In this document: in pieces, positions 18,842 to 29,600 of the stretch
How the letters are laid out: each line of letters opens with the position of its first letter
Numbering within the stretch: the first letter of the stretch is position 1
NCBI GenBank assembly: GCA_965223165.1
Contig: CBDCVQ010000013.1
Coordinates: forward strand, 177,130 to 241,129
Length of the DNA: 64,000 nt
Origin: JABDMH01 sp965223165
Lineage (GTDB): Bacteria > Bacteroidota > Bacteroidia > Chitinophagales > Saprospiraceae
Direction: 5' to 3'
Translations under genes and position numbers: made by a program
The notes under the pieces: generated by a model
The model's input: the letters and a program-made list of their open reading frames with translations, nothing else
Databases searched by the model: none
What the model was told of the DNA's origin: nothing

Positions 18842-19598
18842 GGACGTTGCGTGAGTTCAGGGATTACCAGTTGGGCCGCGAGCAGAAACTACTAAGCAAC
18901 ATCACGAAGTTTCCAGAGGGAAAACACCAGTTCTATCATGCATGGTGGATGGCCAACCGAGTTATCGGATTACAGGCAACCATCGAAGGCCATCTGAATG
19001 TAGGTAAGATGCGTTACAGTCTGTGTGCCTTGCTTGACCAGAGGTTGATCATTGATCGCAATTCCCGCATCTTCGATTACGGCTTTATCCACGTGGACTT
19101 GGCGGTCTTATCAGATCATGAGGCCCTGCTAAGGGACTATGTCAATCTGTCGTATCGAGGAGATCAGATCAATTACCCGGACATGGATGTCATGGTCACT
19201 GACGGAGAGGGTGTGATCTGGTGCCATACCATGCTGATGACCATCAAACAGGATTGGCACATGGTAGCTCGCAATGTGGAGATCATTCGCAAAAAGGTAC
19301 TGCCGAAAAAGGGATAAGCGTTCCGAGCTGGATTGCCGCTTTTTTGAGGCCATGCTGGTCCGCGACGCCGATGAGATCAAGCGGGTCATCACCCAGATGA
19401 CCGAAAAAAAACTACCATCGGTGGCGCAATGACAATCCCATTCTAAACAGGTACATCTCCCATCCTGCGGTGGGCTATGCCAAGATGGCTTGGCGCATTG
19501 GTCTCGAAGTGGAGATCGACAGCCCCCTGGTGCCCAAGGTCTTGCTGCCGGTGGAGCCATTGGCCTCGTATGATCATGATTACGAATTCTTGAAATAG
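18838..19598 (+). pseudogene. Imm49-like immunity gene with two frameshifts
   Basis: The full-length homologue (26164...29440) gives 253 residues. Here one extra G near 19315 and one extra base in the A-run near 19405 break the frame. The first frame yields 159 residues (MRTLREFRDYQLGREQKLL...RKKVLPKKG). Both changes are in homopolymers, so either decay or a sequencing artefact is possible. The family call (Imm49) is moderate. Confidence 0.7.
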
Positions 19599-19700
19599 CC
19601 ACAAGGGCAGGAAGGCACTAAGTTTGGGGGCCACTAGGTCACAAAGTCACAAAGGGGTTTTGGAGGCCACTAGGGCGCGAGGGCACTAAGTTTGGTGCGA
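19599..19700 (+). repeat. CCACAAGGGCAC low-complexity intergenic repeat
   Basis: The same degenerate ccactagg-gcacaaag reiterations as at 1669 and 30799, again between an Imm49-like 3' end and a type 1 propeller gene. In this copy the repeat runs straight into the propeller signal-peptide coding sequence. Confidence 0.7.
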
Positions 19701-19704
19701 CCAG

Positions 19705-20934
19705 GTGCTCTTTTTACTCACGCTCTGTACATGCCTGATGGTGCAGAGCGGCCTCGAGGCCCAAACTAGCTTGACGACCCGTAAGATCGAGGGGCTTTCG
19801 TTATTTGGCAATACAGACCAGGGTTTTGCCCTGGGGCCGGACAGTACCGTGTACTTCTACGACGGCAAGTTTTTCGATAGCAAGATCTTCCGCTACGACG
19901 AGCTGGGAGACTCCCTGGTACAGATACCCTGTGACAAGTGTAGCCAGATCGAAGACCTAGCGGTGGCGGAGGACGGTACCCTCTATATCGCGGATGGACT
20001 TACTGGCATCATTCGCCTGGATGGGGGCGGAGATACGGTGCTGCTCAGCATGAGCGTGCAGTTCATCGCTGTAGGAGAGGCTGGTCACATCTATGCGGTG
20101 CACGATGCCGCCTTCCTCGACGGGAGCATCCTGGTCTTTGACGGTGCCGTGTGGTCGGAGTTTAATAGCGACAACAGTGCCTTGCAGACCAACACCTTCT
20201 ATGGCGTGTCGGCCGCCCCGGATACCTCGGCCTGGATCAGCACTAGAGAAGGACTGGCGCACTACCGCGACAGTACCTTTACCATGATTCCGGGCTATGA
20301 TTTCCGGGTAGATGAGACCCTGGTGGGCCCATCCGGTAAGGTGTGGCTCTTGCCCCAGAGCACAGGCTACCGCATCTGGACGGGCAGCCAGTGGGAGATC
20401 TATGAGCAACGGTTTCCCTTTTCTGCCCGGGGCTTTAGCGCCATGGGCCTGTCGAGCGACACCTCCCTCTGGTGCACGCGAGATGCCCTCTACCGCGACG
20501 ATCGCCTGGCCGATACGGCGGAGATCATACCCTATAGTGCCTTGGGGTTTGAGGGAGGCACGCCCTTTGTGCGGCAGATGCAGATCGACGCGCAGGACCG
20601 CATCTGGCTCAGCGGCGACTTTGACTTTCTGCTGATCATCGAGCCGGGCATGACCGTATCCACGCCCGATCAGCCGCCGGTACAACCCCTGTCCATCTAC
20701 CCCAATCCCACCACCGACTACCTCACGATCGCACTCCCGAGCACGGTGCTCCAGTCAGCACCTGACCTAACCCTCCAACTGACCGACGTAGCCGGCCGGG
20801 TAGTACTTAGCAAGAAATTGACAAACGCCGTCTCCGAATATCAACTTCTGGTGGCGCACCTGCCTTCGGGTCGGTATTACTGCACCTTGCTGCAAGGTGC
20901 GCGGCGCTGGTTGGGGCAGGTGCAGTTGCGGTAA
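19705..20934 (+). CDS. T9SS-sorted beta-propeller-like protein (type 1)
   Basis: The product is 409 residues from GTG 19705, which restores a signal peptide (LFLLTLCTCLMVQSGLEAQ). The usual ATG and first residues seen at 42820 (MTTLKDF) are replaced by repeat sequence, so start and expression signals are uncertain. The propeller body and C-terminal T9SS sorting domain are intact (LSIYPNPTTDY...VQLR). Very close to 1787, 30897 and 42820. The toxin leader stub at 21095 follows. Confidence 0.8.
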   Translation: MLFLLTLCTCLMVQSGLEAQTSLTTRKIEGLSLFGNTDQGFALGPDSTVYFYDGKFFDSKIFRYDELGDSLVQIPCDKCSQIEDLAVAEDGTLYIADGLTGIIRLDGGGDTVLLSMSVQFIAVGEAGHIYAVHDAAFLDGSILVFDGAVWSEFNSDNSALQTNTFYGVSAAPDTSAWISTREGLAHYRDSTFTMIPGYDFRVDETLVGPSGKVWLLPQSTGYRIWTGSQWEIYEQRFPFSARGFSAMGLSSDTSLWCTRDALYRDDRLADTAEIIPYSALGFEGGTPFVRQMQIDAQDRIWLSGDFDFLLIIEPGMTVSTPDQPPVQPLSIYPNPTTDYLTIALPSTVLQSAPDLTLQLTDVAGRVVLSKKLTNAVSEYQLLVAHLPSGRYYCTLLQGARRWLGQVQLR

Positions 20935-21094
20935 AGAACTTCTGTGATCACTAAGTGAAATGATGACGACATCATGCAATGGCAGAAATAAGATCTCACT
21001 CAGTGATAGTAGTCCCGACCCAGCAACACCATCGCGTGAACAAAGCGGAAGAGACAAAATGAATGCCCTAGTAAACTTGAAAAATCACAGATCC

Positions 21095-21382
21095 ATGAAG
21101 AAGTGTTTACGCCTGATTATTGCCCTTTTGCTGCTGTACTTCGGTTATCAGTCGTCGTTTGCTCAGAGTTATATCCGACTCATGGATGCTTCCGGATTTG
21201 AAGCGACCAGTAACGAGTTGGCGGACTTGGAGGCACGGCAGTCCACCTCAGAATACGTCTCCACCACCCTGCCGACCCTAGCCCTGCGGCCTGCTCGACC
21301 GTCTAGCATTCAGCTGAGGGAGGCAGTCCGTCCAGACACTGCTAAAGAAGGTACTGGCGACGCCCGGATCCTATACATTTGA
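21095..21382 (+). pseudogene. Toxin-leader / mini sorting-domain gene, decayed
   Basis: It starts with the MKKCLRL...SSFAQS signal peptide and matches the small gene at 45774 for ~75 residues (YIRLMDASGFEATSNELADLEARQST...). It then loses frame and ends ARILYI. In the 45774 relative this stretch leads into a fragment of the T9SS sorting domain; here that part is lost. Confidence 0.65.
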
Positions 21383-21451
21383 TTGGTGCTGGTAGGGGGT
21401 CAAAATTTGCGGTAAAGTAGTCATATGCAATGGTATCAAAATGTAAATAAC

Positions 21452-24265
21452 ATGAGAAGAATCTTGTCCACAGTGGCCACTGGACTTCTGGCAAGCATAG
21501 TTTTCACGTGCCTTTCAGCTCAGAACTACATTAGGCTTAGTGACCCTTCAGGATTTGACACTGACTCCTATCAAGCTGCACTAGAGAGTGCAGCTTCTAA
21601 TCTGCTGGATATATTCCCTGTTGCGTATCAAGATTCCTTTCGGGTATTTGACCAGGGCCTCTACTTGCACAATGGAGTCTTTTGTGGAGAGCTACGAGGC
21701 AATGTTTGCAAAGAGCATTATTGATGTGGCAATGCAAAGTAAGTATTACCTAGTTTTCGGTAAGGTAACGGACCGGCTTGGGGTCTATACATCGTTCAAG
21801 ATTGCCACAAATTTACCCGCCTTTATCCGGGTGCTTCAATGCTGAAGCGATCGAAGCCGATCTGAACAATGCTTGTAACGCCAAGTATCTTTTGCTAGGG
21901 GGCAAGCCTGAACGCTACTGGGAAGCAGAAGTCTATGCTATGCAGGAGCTCTCAGGCTTGCTTGGACAGACATACTATTGCTGTGAGCAGAGCAATGCTA
22001 GGAATTTGAACTTCCAATGCCCTGCCAACGGTCAGGTGCCGGATCAATCCAACAATTTGGAAGGCGAAACTCAAAGCTATGAACCTGAAAAGGACATAAG
22101 TTACTTCATGGCACCCACCGGTAAATTAATTTGCTTTGATCGTGAAATCACAGCTCCTCGATTCTATCAGACTGGGGACGGCATTCATCCGCGAGGAGCT
22201 CTACTAAGTTTTTGGATGGACAGTGTTCGTTACAAAGCGTACACGGACAAGGACAGACAATTTTTCCATGGTTATAAAACTTCTAGCGACGGCGATACTT
22301 ACTCTTATTCGAAACCGCCCCCTAGTCCCAGTGACACGATTTCTGTCATCACCAGTTTATACTACAATCTACAGGGACTGTTCCAGACATTTATACAAGT
22401 TCAAATACACCGTGCCTTCTGACTATCAAGACGCCGCCAAGAATGGAGGTGCTGGTGATATGAAGCTTGATAATCTGCCGCTCAACTTCGATGTTACGAA
22501 GCTGGATATCAACCCGGAAACAAGCTCAGTTGGTGTGTCCAACGTGAAGGCACCCTTCGAAGAAGTCATAGATCTGTTCGGGCCGGGAATTTCTTATCGT
22601 TCTCTTAGTTACAGTGCTGAACTCGATATCCCATGTCCGAATCGGAAGATCACAGGTCCGGAGCTTGACCAGTTGGTAGCGGCCCCATATCGGGTCTACA
22701 AAGACGGATCATATTTGCATCTTACCGAGAAGGGCCTTTTCTATTGGCAATTGCAGGCACCGCCAGATCCACAGTTTTTTGTCTACTACTATGAACCTGG
22801 TTCCGAAAGATACGTGCTCTTCACTCCCGAGGAACACGCCTGGCTTCAACCAGGCGACGTCTTTGACGTGCTTGTGAGAGATGTCGTAGTGCCTCTTGCA
22901 AAGGGTGCCACCGATCCCCATATCATCTTGGGTATTATCGGAGCCAGCGAAATCGTAGGCCTTTCCCAGATTGCTGATCTTGTGGATGCCGCACTGTACT
23001 TCTATGAGGATAATCCCGGCGAAGGGATCTTGGCCTTAGCGGGTACAATTCCAGGAGTAAAAAGTCTAATCGTTGCTGGCAGGTCAGGAGTAAGGCTCCC
23101 CAAACTTCTGAGGCAATATACTAATTCCGCCTCTGCATTTGTGGACTTTAGCACTCAAGCCAAGGCTATCGAGAGTTATTCGTTTTCCCTTGGTCTCGAT
23201 GAAATTCAGGCAGGCAAGCTAGCTTCCTTGTTTCGAGAATCAAGAATTTTCACAAAGGCTGCCCTTGCAAATCGAAAATACATTGATGCATGGAAGGTCT
23301 TTGATGATGCAGGGATAGCCCTTAGACTAGATGACCCTGAGCTTCTCGATGACTTTGACAAATTGACGGAATTGGTTACTGACCTTGATGACTATGCTTT
23401 TGCAGCCTACTTGACCAAGCATGCAGATGAGGTGAGGGCGTGGGAGAAGATGCTGACTGTGTCGGCTACTGTGAGGAAGGCACCAAATTCACTTAAGACA
23501 ACAAGTAGGTTAATTGAAAGTGGCCTTGAGTTTACCGTGGAATCCATCGATGACGTTGGCGCAGCACTAAAAGGCTCCGATGGTAAGGAAATTGGGCAGA
23601 TTATAAAAGATGGAGCAGATGAGTACTTTGAATTCTCCGACGACCTGTTCACTTCTACATCTGCCGGACCAGCCACGCCACTTTCTGGCATTAGCTATCG
23701 AGCCAACACAGGAAAAGGTGAGAAGTTCATCAATCCCGGCGTGATAGTAAAATCAGACGGAACGGCTGGTTTTGTAGAGGATGTTACAAGCTATGGCCAC
23801 GATCTCGTACAGAGCGCAATCAAGAACAGGGGAGATTTGCGGGGAGATATGACTGGCATTTTGAGTACACAAGAAGCTCATCATTTGATTCCTATTCAAC
23901 TATTAAAGCAAAATCCCGTAGTGAAAAGTGCAGTAGAAGGTGGATTCAATTTCAATACTGCCTTGGAGAACGGTTTGCCACTGGAGAAGTTTGTTAAGAT
24001 CACAGGTCAAGGTCGGCATGGTCCACATCCTCGATATACTCGCCAGATCACCAAGGTATTTGACGATTTGGCACTGACCGGAATAATTCCAGACAAGGAC
24101 CAGGCTGCCAAATTACTTAGGAATTTATGCAATGGTAACAGCAAGTATCCAGGCCTGCGGCAAGTCATTTTGAATACCGATGCACTTGGTCCGCCCCTTT
24201 ACAAGCTAAATGAAATTGACTTGGGCCTAGCCGACATAAACGTGCTAGACCTACTTGTAGATTAA
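21452..24265 (+). pseudogene. Secreted polymorphic toxin with AHH nuclease tip, three frameshifts
   Basis: The signal peptide (MRRILSTVATGLLASIVFTCLSAQ) and leader (NYIRLSDPSGF...YQDSFRVFDQGLYLHN) are clear. Single-base insertions near 21681 (T-run), 21834 (G-run) and 22388 break the frame. Correcting them gives one continuous ~935-residue toxin with the YYCCEQSNAR cysteine motif. The C-terminal ~190 residues carry EAHHLIPIQLL...FNFNTALENGLPL...HGPHPRYTRQI, the AHH family of HNH/EndoVII-type nucleases. There is no Hint domain. Either a recent pseudogene or sequencing errors. A convergent gene overlaps the stop by 4 bp. Confidence 0.85.
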
Positions 24266-24900
24266 TGATGTGGTGCTGGCGTAATTTCTATTCCTGAGAG
24301 TGCAGAAGATACTATTTCATGAGCCAGAGGTACGCTGATTTTGATCGCTGGGTCAAACGGATGCGAGTATAGGTCGTAGTGGATTGGTAAAAGCACTGCC
24401 TTATCTGGTGCAATCCGAAAAGACTCGGACTTGGATCTCTCATTTAAATATTCTTCATAGGAGTTTATCATGGTGGGAACGAATGCTCCTGCCTCCAACA
24501 AGCGAAAAGTGGAGGCACGCCAATTCACGAAGGTGTGCCAATTGTCCCAAACGAAATGTAGCCAGAAGTAGGGCAATTCCTGTGACCCTCTCTTGATGGT
24601 CATTTCAAAGGCTTGCATGGGAATCGTACGAAATTTGAGTAGGAGGTTATGGAACTTGGGACTTACCAGAAGACCAGCACTCTGGAAGGTGGCAACGCTC
24701 AGCAAGTCAGTGGGATTAGCATTGGTTGCCAGTTGGAACCGGAATTCTGGTTGAAAATCTGCATGGACATGCGTCCGTAGGTGGTAGACCGAGTTTGGAC
24801 CGTAGAAATTGTAATCAGCAAAACACTCAACGGCTGGGTAAGCCGAACCAGTTTCTTGTGTGTCCACTGCAGGTGTGATAGTGTAGTAGGTGCTTGCCAT
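24262..24900 (-). CDS. Possible immunity protein, convergent to the AHH toxin
   Basis: The 212-residue product starts at ATG 24900 (MASTYYTITPAVDTQ); an upstream TTG is less likely. It is soluble, with a LLVSPKFHNLL motif and an aromatic strand YFWLHFVWDNWHTFVNW, loosely like the Imm43/Imm11 (DUF1629) group. It is the only immunity candidate adjoining the AHH tip and overlaps the toxin 3' end tail to tail, whereas every other pair here is co-directional. Immunity is inferred. Confidence 0.5.
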   Translation of the reverse strand: MASTYYTITPAVDTQETGSAYPAVECFADYNFYGPNSVYHLRTHVHADFQPEFRFQLATNANPTDLLSVATFQSAGLLVSPKFHNLLLKFRTIPMQAFEMTIKRGSQELPYFWLHFVWDNWHTFVNWRASTFRLLEAGAFVPTMINSYEEYLNERSKSESFRIAPDKAVLLPIHYDLYSHPFDPAIKISVPLAHEIVSSALSGIEITPAPHH

Positions 24901-25463
24901 CCTGACTTTTGCTACGAAGGTATGCAAATTTAGGGCTGTAACCAGAATTGGTAAGCCCCTTTTGCTGCCATCTCGTATTGAAATCGGGCCTGCAGCGGGA
25001 TAATCTGTCCAAGGCGTCTAGCGACAGTCAGCCCAAAGGTGACTAATCCTGAATTAGTGATGAATTTCCTAATTTTCCAGCAGCCGTTGTCGTAAAGGGA
25101 TAGTTTGATATGCATCGAGTAGGAGCCTTAATTTTTTGAATCTGATGGAGAGTAAATTGACGTGGATTTAACTGCTTTACTGCCGGTGAGGACGTCATAT
25201 ATGATCTCCTGATGGAAGTTGCATGTGCGTGTGACGGTACTAGACTTTTGGTCTCGACACCTGGGTATGAGCATACTGTGGAACTTTCATCCACAGCTGA
25301 GTCGATTAGAGAGTTGTTAGGGCTCTGAATTGTTGTGGACATCCATGCGCATGTCTCTCCTTAGTGGTATGGCCGTCCATCCCTTGCAGGAATGCAACAC
25401 AGGAGCATATCGCAAGTTACCAGGACCGGCCGACATTCGGAAATACAAGAACCCTTGTAAGTA
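24901..25463 (+). other. No convincing gene
   Basis: Short open stretches exist on both strands; for example, one ends SSTAESIRELLGL at 25328 (+). None has a start, ribosome site or homologue elsewhere in the window. It is probably debris between two immunity genes. Confidence 0.5.
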
Positions 25464-25902
25464 ATGAATATAGACAGAAAACACAAGTATGAAATATCGA
25501 AACCTGAAACCATAGAGGCAATTAGGACTGCCCAGAAAGATAACTCGTTCGTGATCCCATCGGACTATGTGTATTTCTTAATGAATTGCAACAAATTGAC
25601 ATTTGAAGAGCCGCCTGTGTTGTGGTCTGAGGGTGAAAGATTTGAATTTGGTGAATTTTACGACCTGGAGTTGCATTGTTTGGGAACTCAATCACTTTAG
25701 AGGCATGACGAGAAATTATGGCTCGAACTTTTGGTTGGAGGAGCACCTCTCCGTCGGAAATCTTGATGATCATAGAATCTTGCTGGGAATAAGAGACTAT
25801 AATGTGAATCAGTTATCTATTTATGAGGACGAAGAAGGTCGTATGGTCCAAAAGGTTGATAATATTTTTGAGTTCATAAATATGCACTTGACGTACGGAT
25901 GA
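25464..25902 (+). pseudogene. SMI1/KNR4 immunity gene, frameshifted
   Basis: The first frame (MNIDRKHKYEISKPETIEAIRTAQKDNSFVIPSDYVYFLMN...) aligns with the intact SMI1 protein at 36232 (IPSDYVYFLLHTNG). It shifts near 25685 into the frame ending NIFEFINMHLTYG, again like the 36232 ending SIFEFLDVHLI. Together they make one ~145-residue SMI1/KNR4 protein broken by one indel. No adjacent intact toxin is present. Confidence 0.75.
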
Positions 25903-26156
25903 TGAGACTATATGTGGCGTCCCGGATCTTGGCCCGCTTTATGAGGAGCCATCAGGCATCCGCCTCAACAGTCCCAACGATAATACTGGGCTGCCGGCAC
26001 AGATCAGCGATGACTGGATACAGTATATTGCCACTACCAAGCGATGGAAAAATGGAGATTGCCACAATGTTAATTCGGCATACTGATAAAATTACGAAGT
26101 ACGTGGCTGCTGTTAACAAGTCGGATGGGACGACTTTCTTCCTAAAACTTGATTGA
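25903..26156 (+). pseudogene. Orphan toxin-tip relic (copy 3 of 3), frameshifted
   Basis: It repeats the tip at 18584-18841: LGPLYEEPSGIRLNSPNDNTGLPAQISDDWIQYIA, then after a frame change DKITKYVAAVNKSDGTTFFLKLD and stop. The Imm49-like gene starts 7 bp later. The pairing of this tip with an Imm49-like gene is thus seen twice. Confidence 0.65.
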
Positions 26157-26453
26157 GTGAGTAATGAAGACGTTAGAAGATCTGCTGCCATTCTATCGGG
26201 AGCAAGAGAAGTGGGTCCTCGCAAAGATTGCCTCGACTGACCGGCAGGGACAATTGAAGCATTTGCATCAATTATGGCTATTCCAGAGCATCTTATCGGT
26301 GGCTGAATTGTTGGATGCAAACGTACAAGGCTTCAAATCCAGATGCTACTTGGCGGGCGCTCTGTAGTCTGCCACTGAAAAGTGCACCCCCGGTGCCATC
26401 GAAAAGTGCACCCCCTGTCATGGGAGCAGATCGGCTTGGCCGATCTTCAAACC

Positions 26454-28025
26454 ATGATAGATATGATAGAAAAACAGCAGATCATCCTTGGGTACTTCAG
26501 GCAGGGGAAATCCAAGAAGCAGCTTGCTCGGGAGCTGGGCATATCGCCACATACGGTTAGGCGATACATCCGAAAGTACCGAGAGGAGATAGGTGTCGAA
26601 GCGACCGCCACGGATCACGTATTGCCCTCAGCGGGGGTGGTTGAGCCACCGCGATATGATAGTTCGAATCGTGTCAAGCGCAAGTTGACAGAGCAGGTGC
26701 GCAGATGCATCGATGGTTACTTGGAAGCCAATGAGCTCAAGCGAGCTCAAGGCAAAGCCAAGCAGCAGATGCTGGGCACCGATATCCATCAAGCCTTGAT
26801 CAAGCAAGGCTATGATATAAGCCACCGTACAGTATGTCGGTATATCAGGCAGGTCAAACAGCGTCGCAGGGAGATATATATCCGTCAGCATTATCGGCCC
26901 GGGCAGACCACGCAGTTTGACTGGGCAGAGGTCAAGCTGACCATAGGAGAGGCCAATAAACGAATGATGCTGGCCGTGTTTACCTCCAGCTATTCCAACC
27001 ACCGGTGGGCGCAACTTTTTTACCGCCAAGACATGAGCAGTTTTCTGCAAGCTCATGTCAACTATTTCACCAGCGTAGGAGCGGTGGCAAGTGAAGTGGT
27101 CTATGATAATATGCGCGTAGCCGTCAGAAAGTTTACGCTCAAGAATGCGGACAAAGAGCCTACCGAAGATTTATTAAAACTATCGACCTTTTATCAGTTT
27201 GACTATCGATTTTGCAATGCCGGGCGAGGCAATGAAAAGGGACATGTGGAGCGAAGTGTGGAGTACCTCAGGCGCAGGGCATTTGCACCCCGAGACACCT
27301 TTGACACCTTGGAGCAAGCCAACGCATATTTAATAGACACCTGTCACCAGCTCAATAGTGTTCCGGTCAAAGGAAAAACACAAAGTATCGCGGATGAGTT
27401 TGATCAAGAAATGAAGCATATGAAGGCGGTGCCAGGTGTATATGAAACCGCACAATGGCAGAGCCTACGGTTAGACAAATACGGTTGCATCAGAGTGGAC
27501 ACGAACTACTATTCTGTGCCAGAACAATCCACGGGTGCTTTTGTAAATGTAAAAATCTATCCTGATCGGATTGACCTATATACTGATGATAACCAACTAC
27601 TTGACTCACATGAACGAAGGCACAGCAGACATAGATACTACCTAAAGCTTGACCATTATCTCACTACACTGCTGACCAAGCCAGGTGCCCTGGCAGGCTC
27701 GCTCAGCCTACATCAGGCAGATCATGATATCAAACTCCTCTTTAGGCTTCACTTCAAAGATCAAGCTAAACAATTTGTCCTCATCCTGCTGGATTTGAAA
27801 AAGGAAAAGTACTCGATCGATCAATTAAAAAACGCCGTGGACCAGTGTATCACGCTATGCCCTCACCAACCTGTGTGTATTGATAAAGTCAAATTCTACA
27901 TCCGGCAGGCCACTTGTCCATCACCTACCCAAAGCGCTCCCGCCACAGATCAAATGTCACAAGACATCGCCCAGTATAGTCGCCTGCAGTTACAGGATAT
28001 TCAATCTATTTTATCACCAAATTAA
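26454..28025 (+). CDS. istA: IS21 transposase IstA
   Basis: The product is 523 residues from ATG 26454; an upstream in-frame ATG at 26382 lies within the end repeats. It has an N-terminal helix-turn-helix (GKSKKQLARELGISPHTVRRYIRKYRE). The DDE core shows TTQFDWAEVKL (D), EVVYDNMRVAV (D) and NEKGHVERSVEYLRR (E). It is DNA-cleaving and -joining, and works with IstB. Intact. Confidence 0.95.
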   Translation: MIDMIEKQQIILGYFRQGKSKKQLARELGISPHTVRRYIRKYREEIGVEATATDHVLPSAGVVEPPRYDSSNRVKRKLTEQVRRCIDGYLEANELKRAQGKAKQQMLGTDIHQALIKQGYDISHRTVCRYIRQVKQRRREIYIRQHYRPGQTTQFDWAEVKLTIGEANKRMMLAVFTSSYSNHRWAQLFYRQDMSSFLQAHVNYFTSVGAVASEVVYDNMRVAVRKFTLKNADKEPTEDLLKLSTFYQFDYRFCNAGRGNEKGHVERSVEYLRRRAFAPRDTFDTLEQANAYLIDTCHQLNSVPVKGKTQSIADEFDQEMKHMKAVPGVYETAQWQSLRLDKYGCIRVDTNYYSVPEQSTGAFVNVKIYPDRIDLYTDDNQLLDSHERRHSRHRYYLKLDHYLTTLLTKPGALAGSLSLHQADHDIKLLFRLHFKDQAKQFVLILLDLKKEKYSIDQLKNAVDQCITLCPHQPVCIDKVKFYIRQATCPSPTQSAPATDQMSQDIAQYSRLQLQDIQSILSPN

Positions 28026-28036
28026 ATGTCAATATC

Positions 28037-28792
28037 ATGGAACAAAATCTACATCAACAAGTCGATTTTTATTCTCGACAACTCCGCTTACCGGCGTTTC
28101 GGAAATCCTACGTCGAGCTGGCCAAGCAAGCAGCCAAAGACAGTCTCAATTACGAAAATTATCTGCTGGATTTGATGCTATTAGAATATGATCAACGCAG
28201 CCAAAGACGCAAAAAACAACGCATTCGAAGAGCCGGATTTACCCACCAAAAGTTCTTGCTTGATTTGCTTAAGGAAGACTTGCCCCAAGATGCCGTTCAA
28301 AAACTCCCCATGCTCGAAAGACTCGACTTTATTCGCGATGGTCAAAATCTCATCCTCGCTGGAAACCCCGGCACCGGCAAAACTCACCTCGCTATTGGCC
28401 TTGGCATTAAAGCCTGTATGGAAGACTTCAACGTACTGTTTACCACCGTGCCCAGGCTCATTACTCAGATCCAAGAGTCCAGATCAGCCAAAATGCTCAG
28501 ACAATTTGAAAGTCGTTTCGAAAAATACGACCTAGTCATCTGTGACGAATTCGGGTACGTCTCCTTCGATAAACAAGCTGCAGAACTCCTATTCACTCAC
28601 CTGTCTCTGAGAGCCGGTCGAAAGGCCACCGTCATCACCACCAATCTCGGATTCGATCGATGGACCGAAATCTTCGGTGATCAGGTCCTCACCGCAGCCA
28701 TGGTCGATAGACTGACTCACCGCGCCATCATCGTCAATATGAACGGCGAATCCTTCCGGGTCAAAGAATCCAAAAAACTGCAATCCAACTAA
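28037..28792 (+). CDS. istB: IS21 helper ATPase IstB
   Basis: The 251-residue AAA+ ATPase has Walker A GNPGTGKTHLAIGLG, Walker B LVICDEFGYV and a sensor-like TTNLGFDRW. It starts 11 bp after istA. The role known for the family is target-site selection and stimulation of IstA. Intact. Confidence 0.95.
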   Translation: MEQNLHQQVDFYSRQLRLPAFRKSYVELAKQAAKDSLNYENYLLDLMLLEYDQRSQRRKKQRIRRAGFTHQKFLLDLLKEDLPQDAVQKLPMLERLDFIRDGQNLILAGNPGTGKTHLAIGLGIKACMEDFNVLFTTVPRLITQIQESRSAKMLRQFESRFEKYDLVICDEFGYVSFDKQAAELLFTHLSLRAGRKATVITTNLGFDRWTEIFGDQVLTAAMVDRLTHRAIIVNMNGESFRVKESKKLQSN

Positions 28793-29600
28793 TTTGTTCA
28801 CCTTTGCATTAGCCATGACAGGGGGTGCACTTTTCACGGCACCGGGGGTGCACTTTTCAGTGGCAGACTACACGCTCTAGATCGAGTGATGATCAAAGAG
28901 GGAAATTCCCGCCTCTTCGACTACGGCTTTATCCACGTGGACCTGGCAGTCTTATCAGATCATGAGGCTTTGCTGAGGGACTATGTCAATCTCTCATATC
29001 GCGGGGACCAGATCAATTACCCGGACATGGATGTCATGGTCACCGATGGGGAGGGTGTGATCTGGTGCCATACCATGCTGATGACCATCAAACAGGATTG
29101 GGAGATGGTCGCACGCAATGTGGAGATCATTCGCAAGAAAGTACTGCCGAAAAAGGATAAGCGTTCCGAGCTGGATTACCGCTTTTTTGAGGCCATGCTG
29201 GTCTCGGACGCCGATGAGATCCAGAAGGTGATCACCCAAATGACAGAAAGGAACTACCATCGGTGGCGCAACGACAATCCCATTCTAAACAAGTACATCT
29301 CCCATCCTCCGGTGAGCTATGCCAAGATGGCTTGGCGCATTGGTCTCGAAGTGGAGATCGACAGCCCGCTGGTGCCCAAGGTCTTGCTGCCGGTGGAGCC
29401 ATTGGCGTCGTATGATCATGATTACGAGTTCTTGAAATAGCCACAAGGGCACAAAGTCACTAAGTTTGGGGGCCACTAGGGCCTTTAGTATTACAAATCG
29501 GCAAAGAAACTATATATTATGAATTATCATCATATATAACTTTTCTTTTTGCTTCTTTTTCTTTTGTGGAATTCACACATTGGTGTTGATAAAGACCGAA

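Larger units (their letters stand above)
26363..28872 (+). mobile_element. IS21-family insertion sequence
   Basis: It is 2510 bp. The perfect long terminal inverted repeats start TGTAGTCTGCCACTG and extend through AAAAGTGCACCCCCGGTGCC. It is flanked by 5-bp CGCTC repeats (26358-26362, 28873-28877). A second partial copy of the AAAAGTGCACCCCC motif lies just inside each end, the multiple-end-repeat pattern of IS21. It carries istA and istB. Confidence 0.95.
26164..29440 (+). pseudogene. Imm49-like immunity gene interrupted by IS21
   Basis: The 5' part 26164-26362 and 3' part 28878-29440 rejoin exactly when the IS and one 5-bp CGCTC duplicate are removed. The junction reads CYLAGAL|DRVMIKEGNSRLFDYGFIHVD, giving 253 residues with no frame break. 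The relative at 18838 has the same protein order. Probable immunity to the tip relic just upstream. The insertion inactivates it; a downstream ATG at 28886 could still give a 184-residue C-terminal fragment. Confidence 0.88.

Noticed and set aside
26382..26453. Upstream ATG extension of istA
   Set aside because: It lies in the terminal repeat region; the helix-turn-helix starts after ATG 26454, where family proteins begin.
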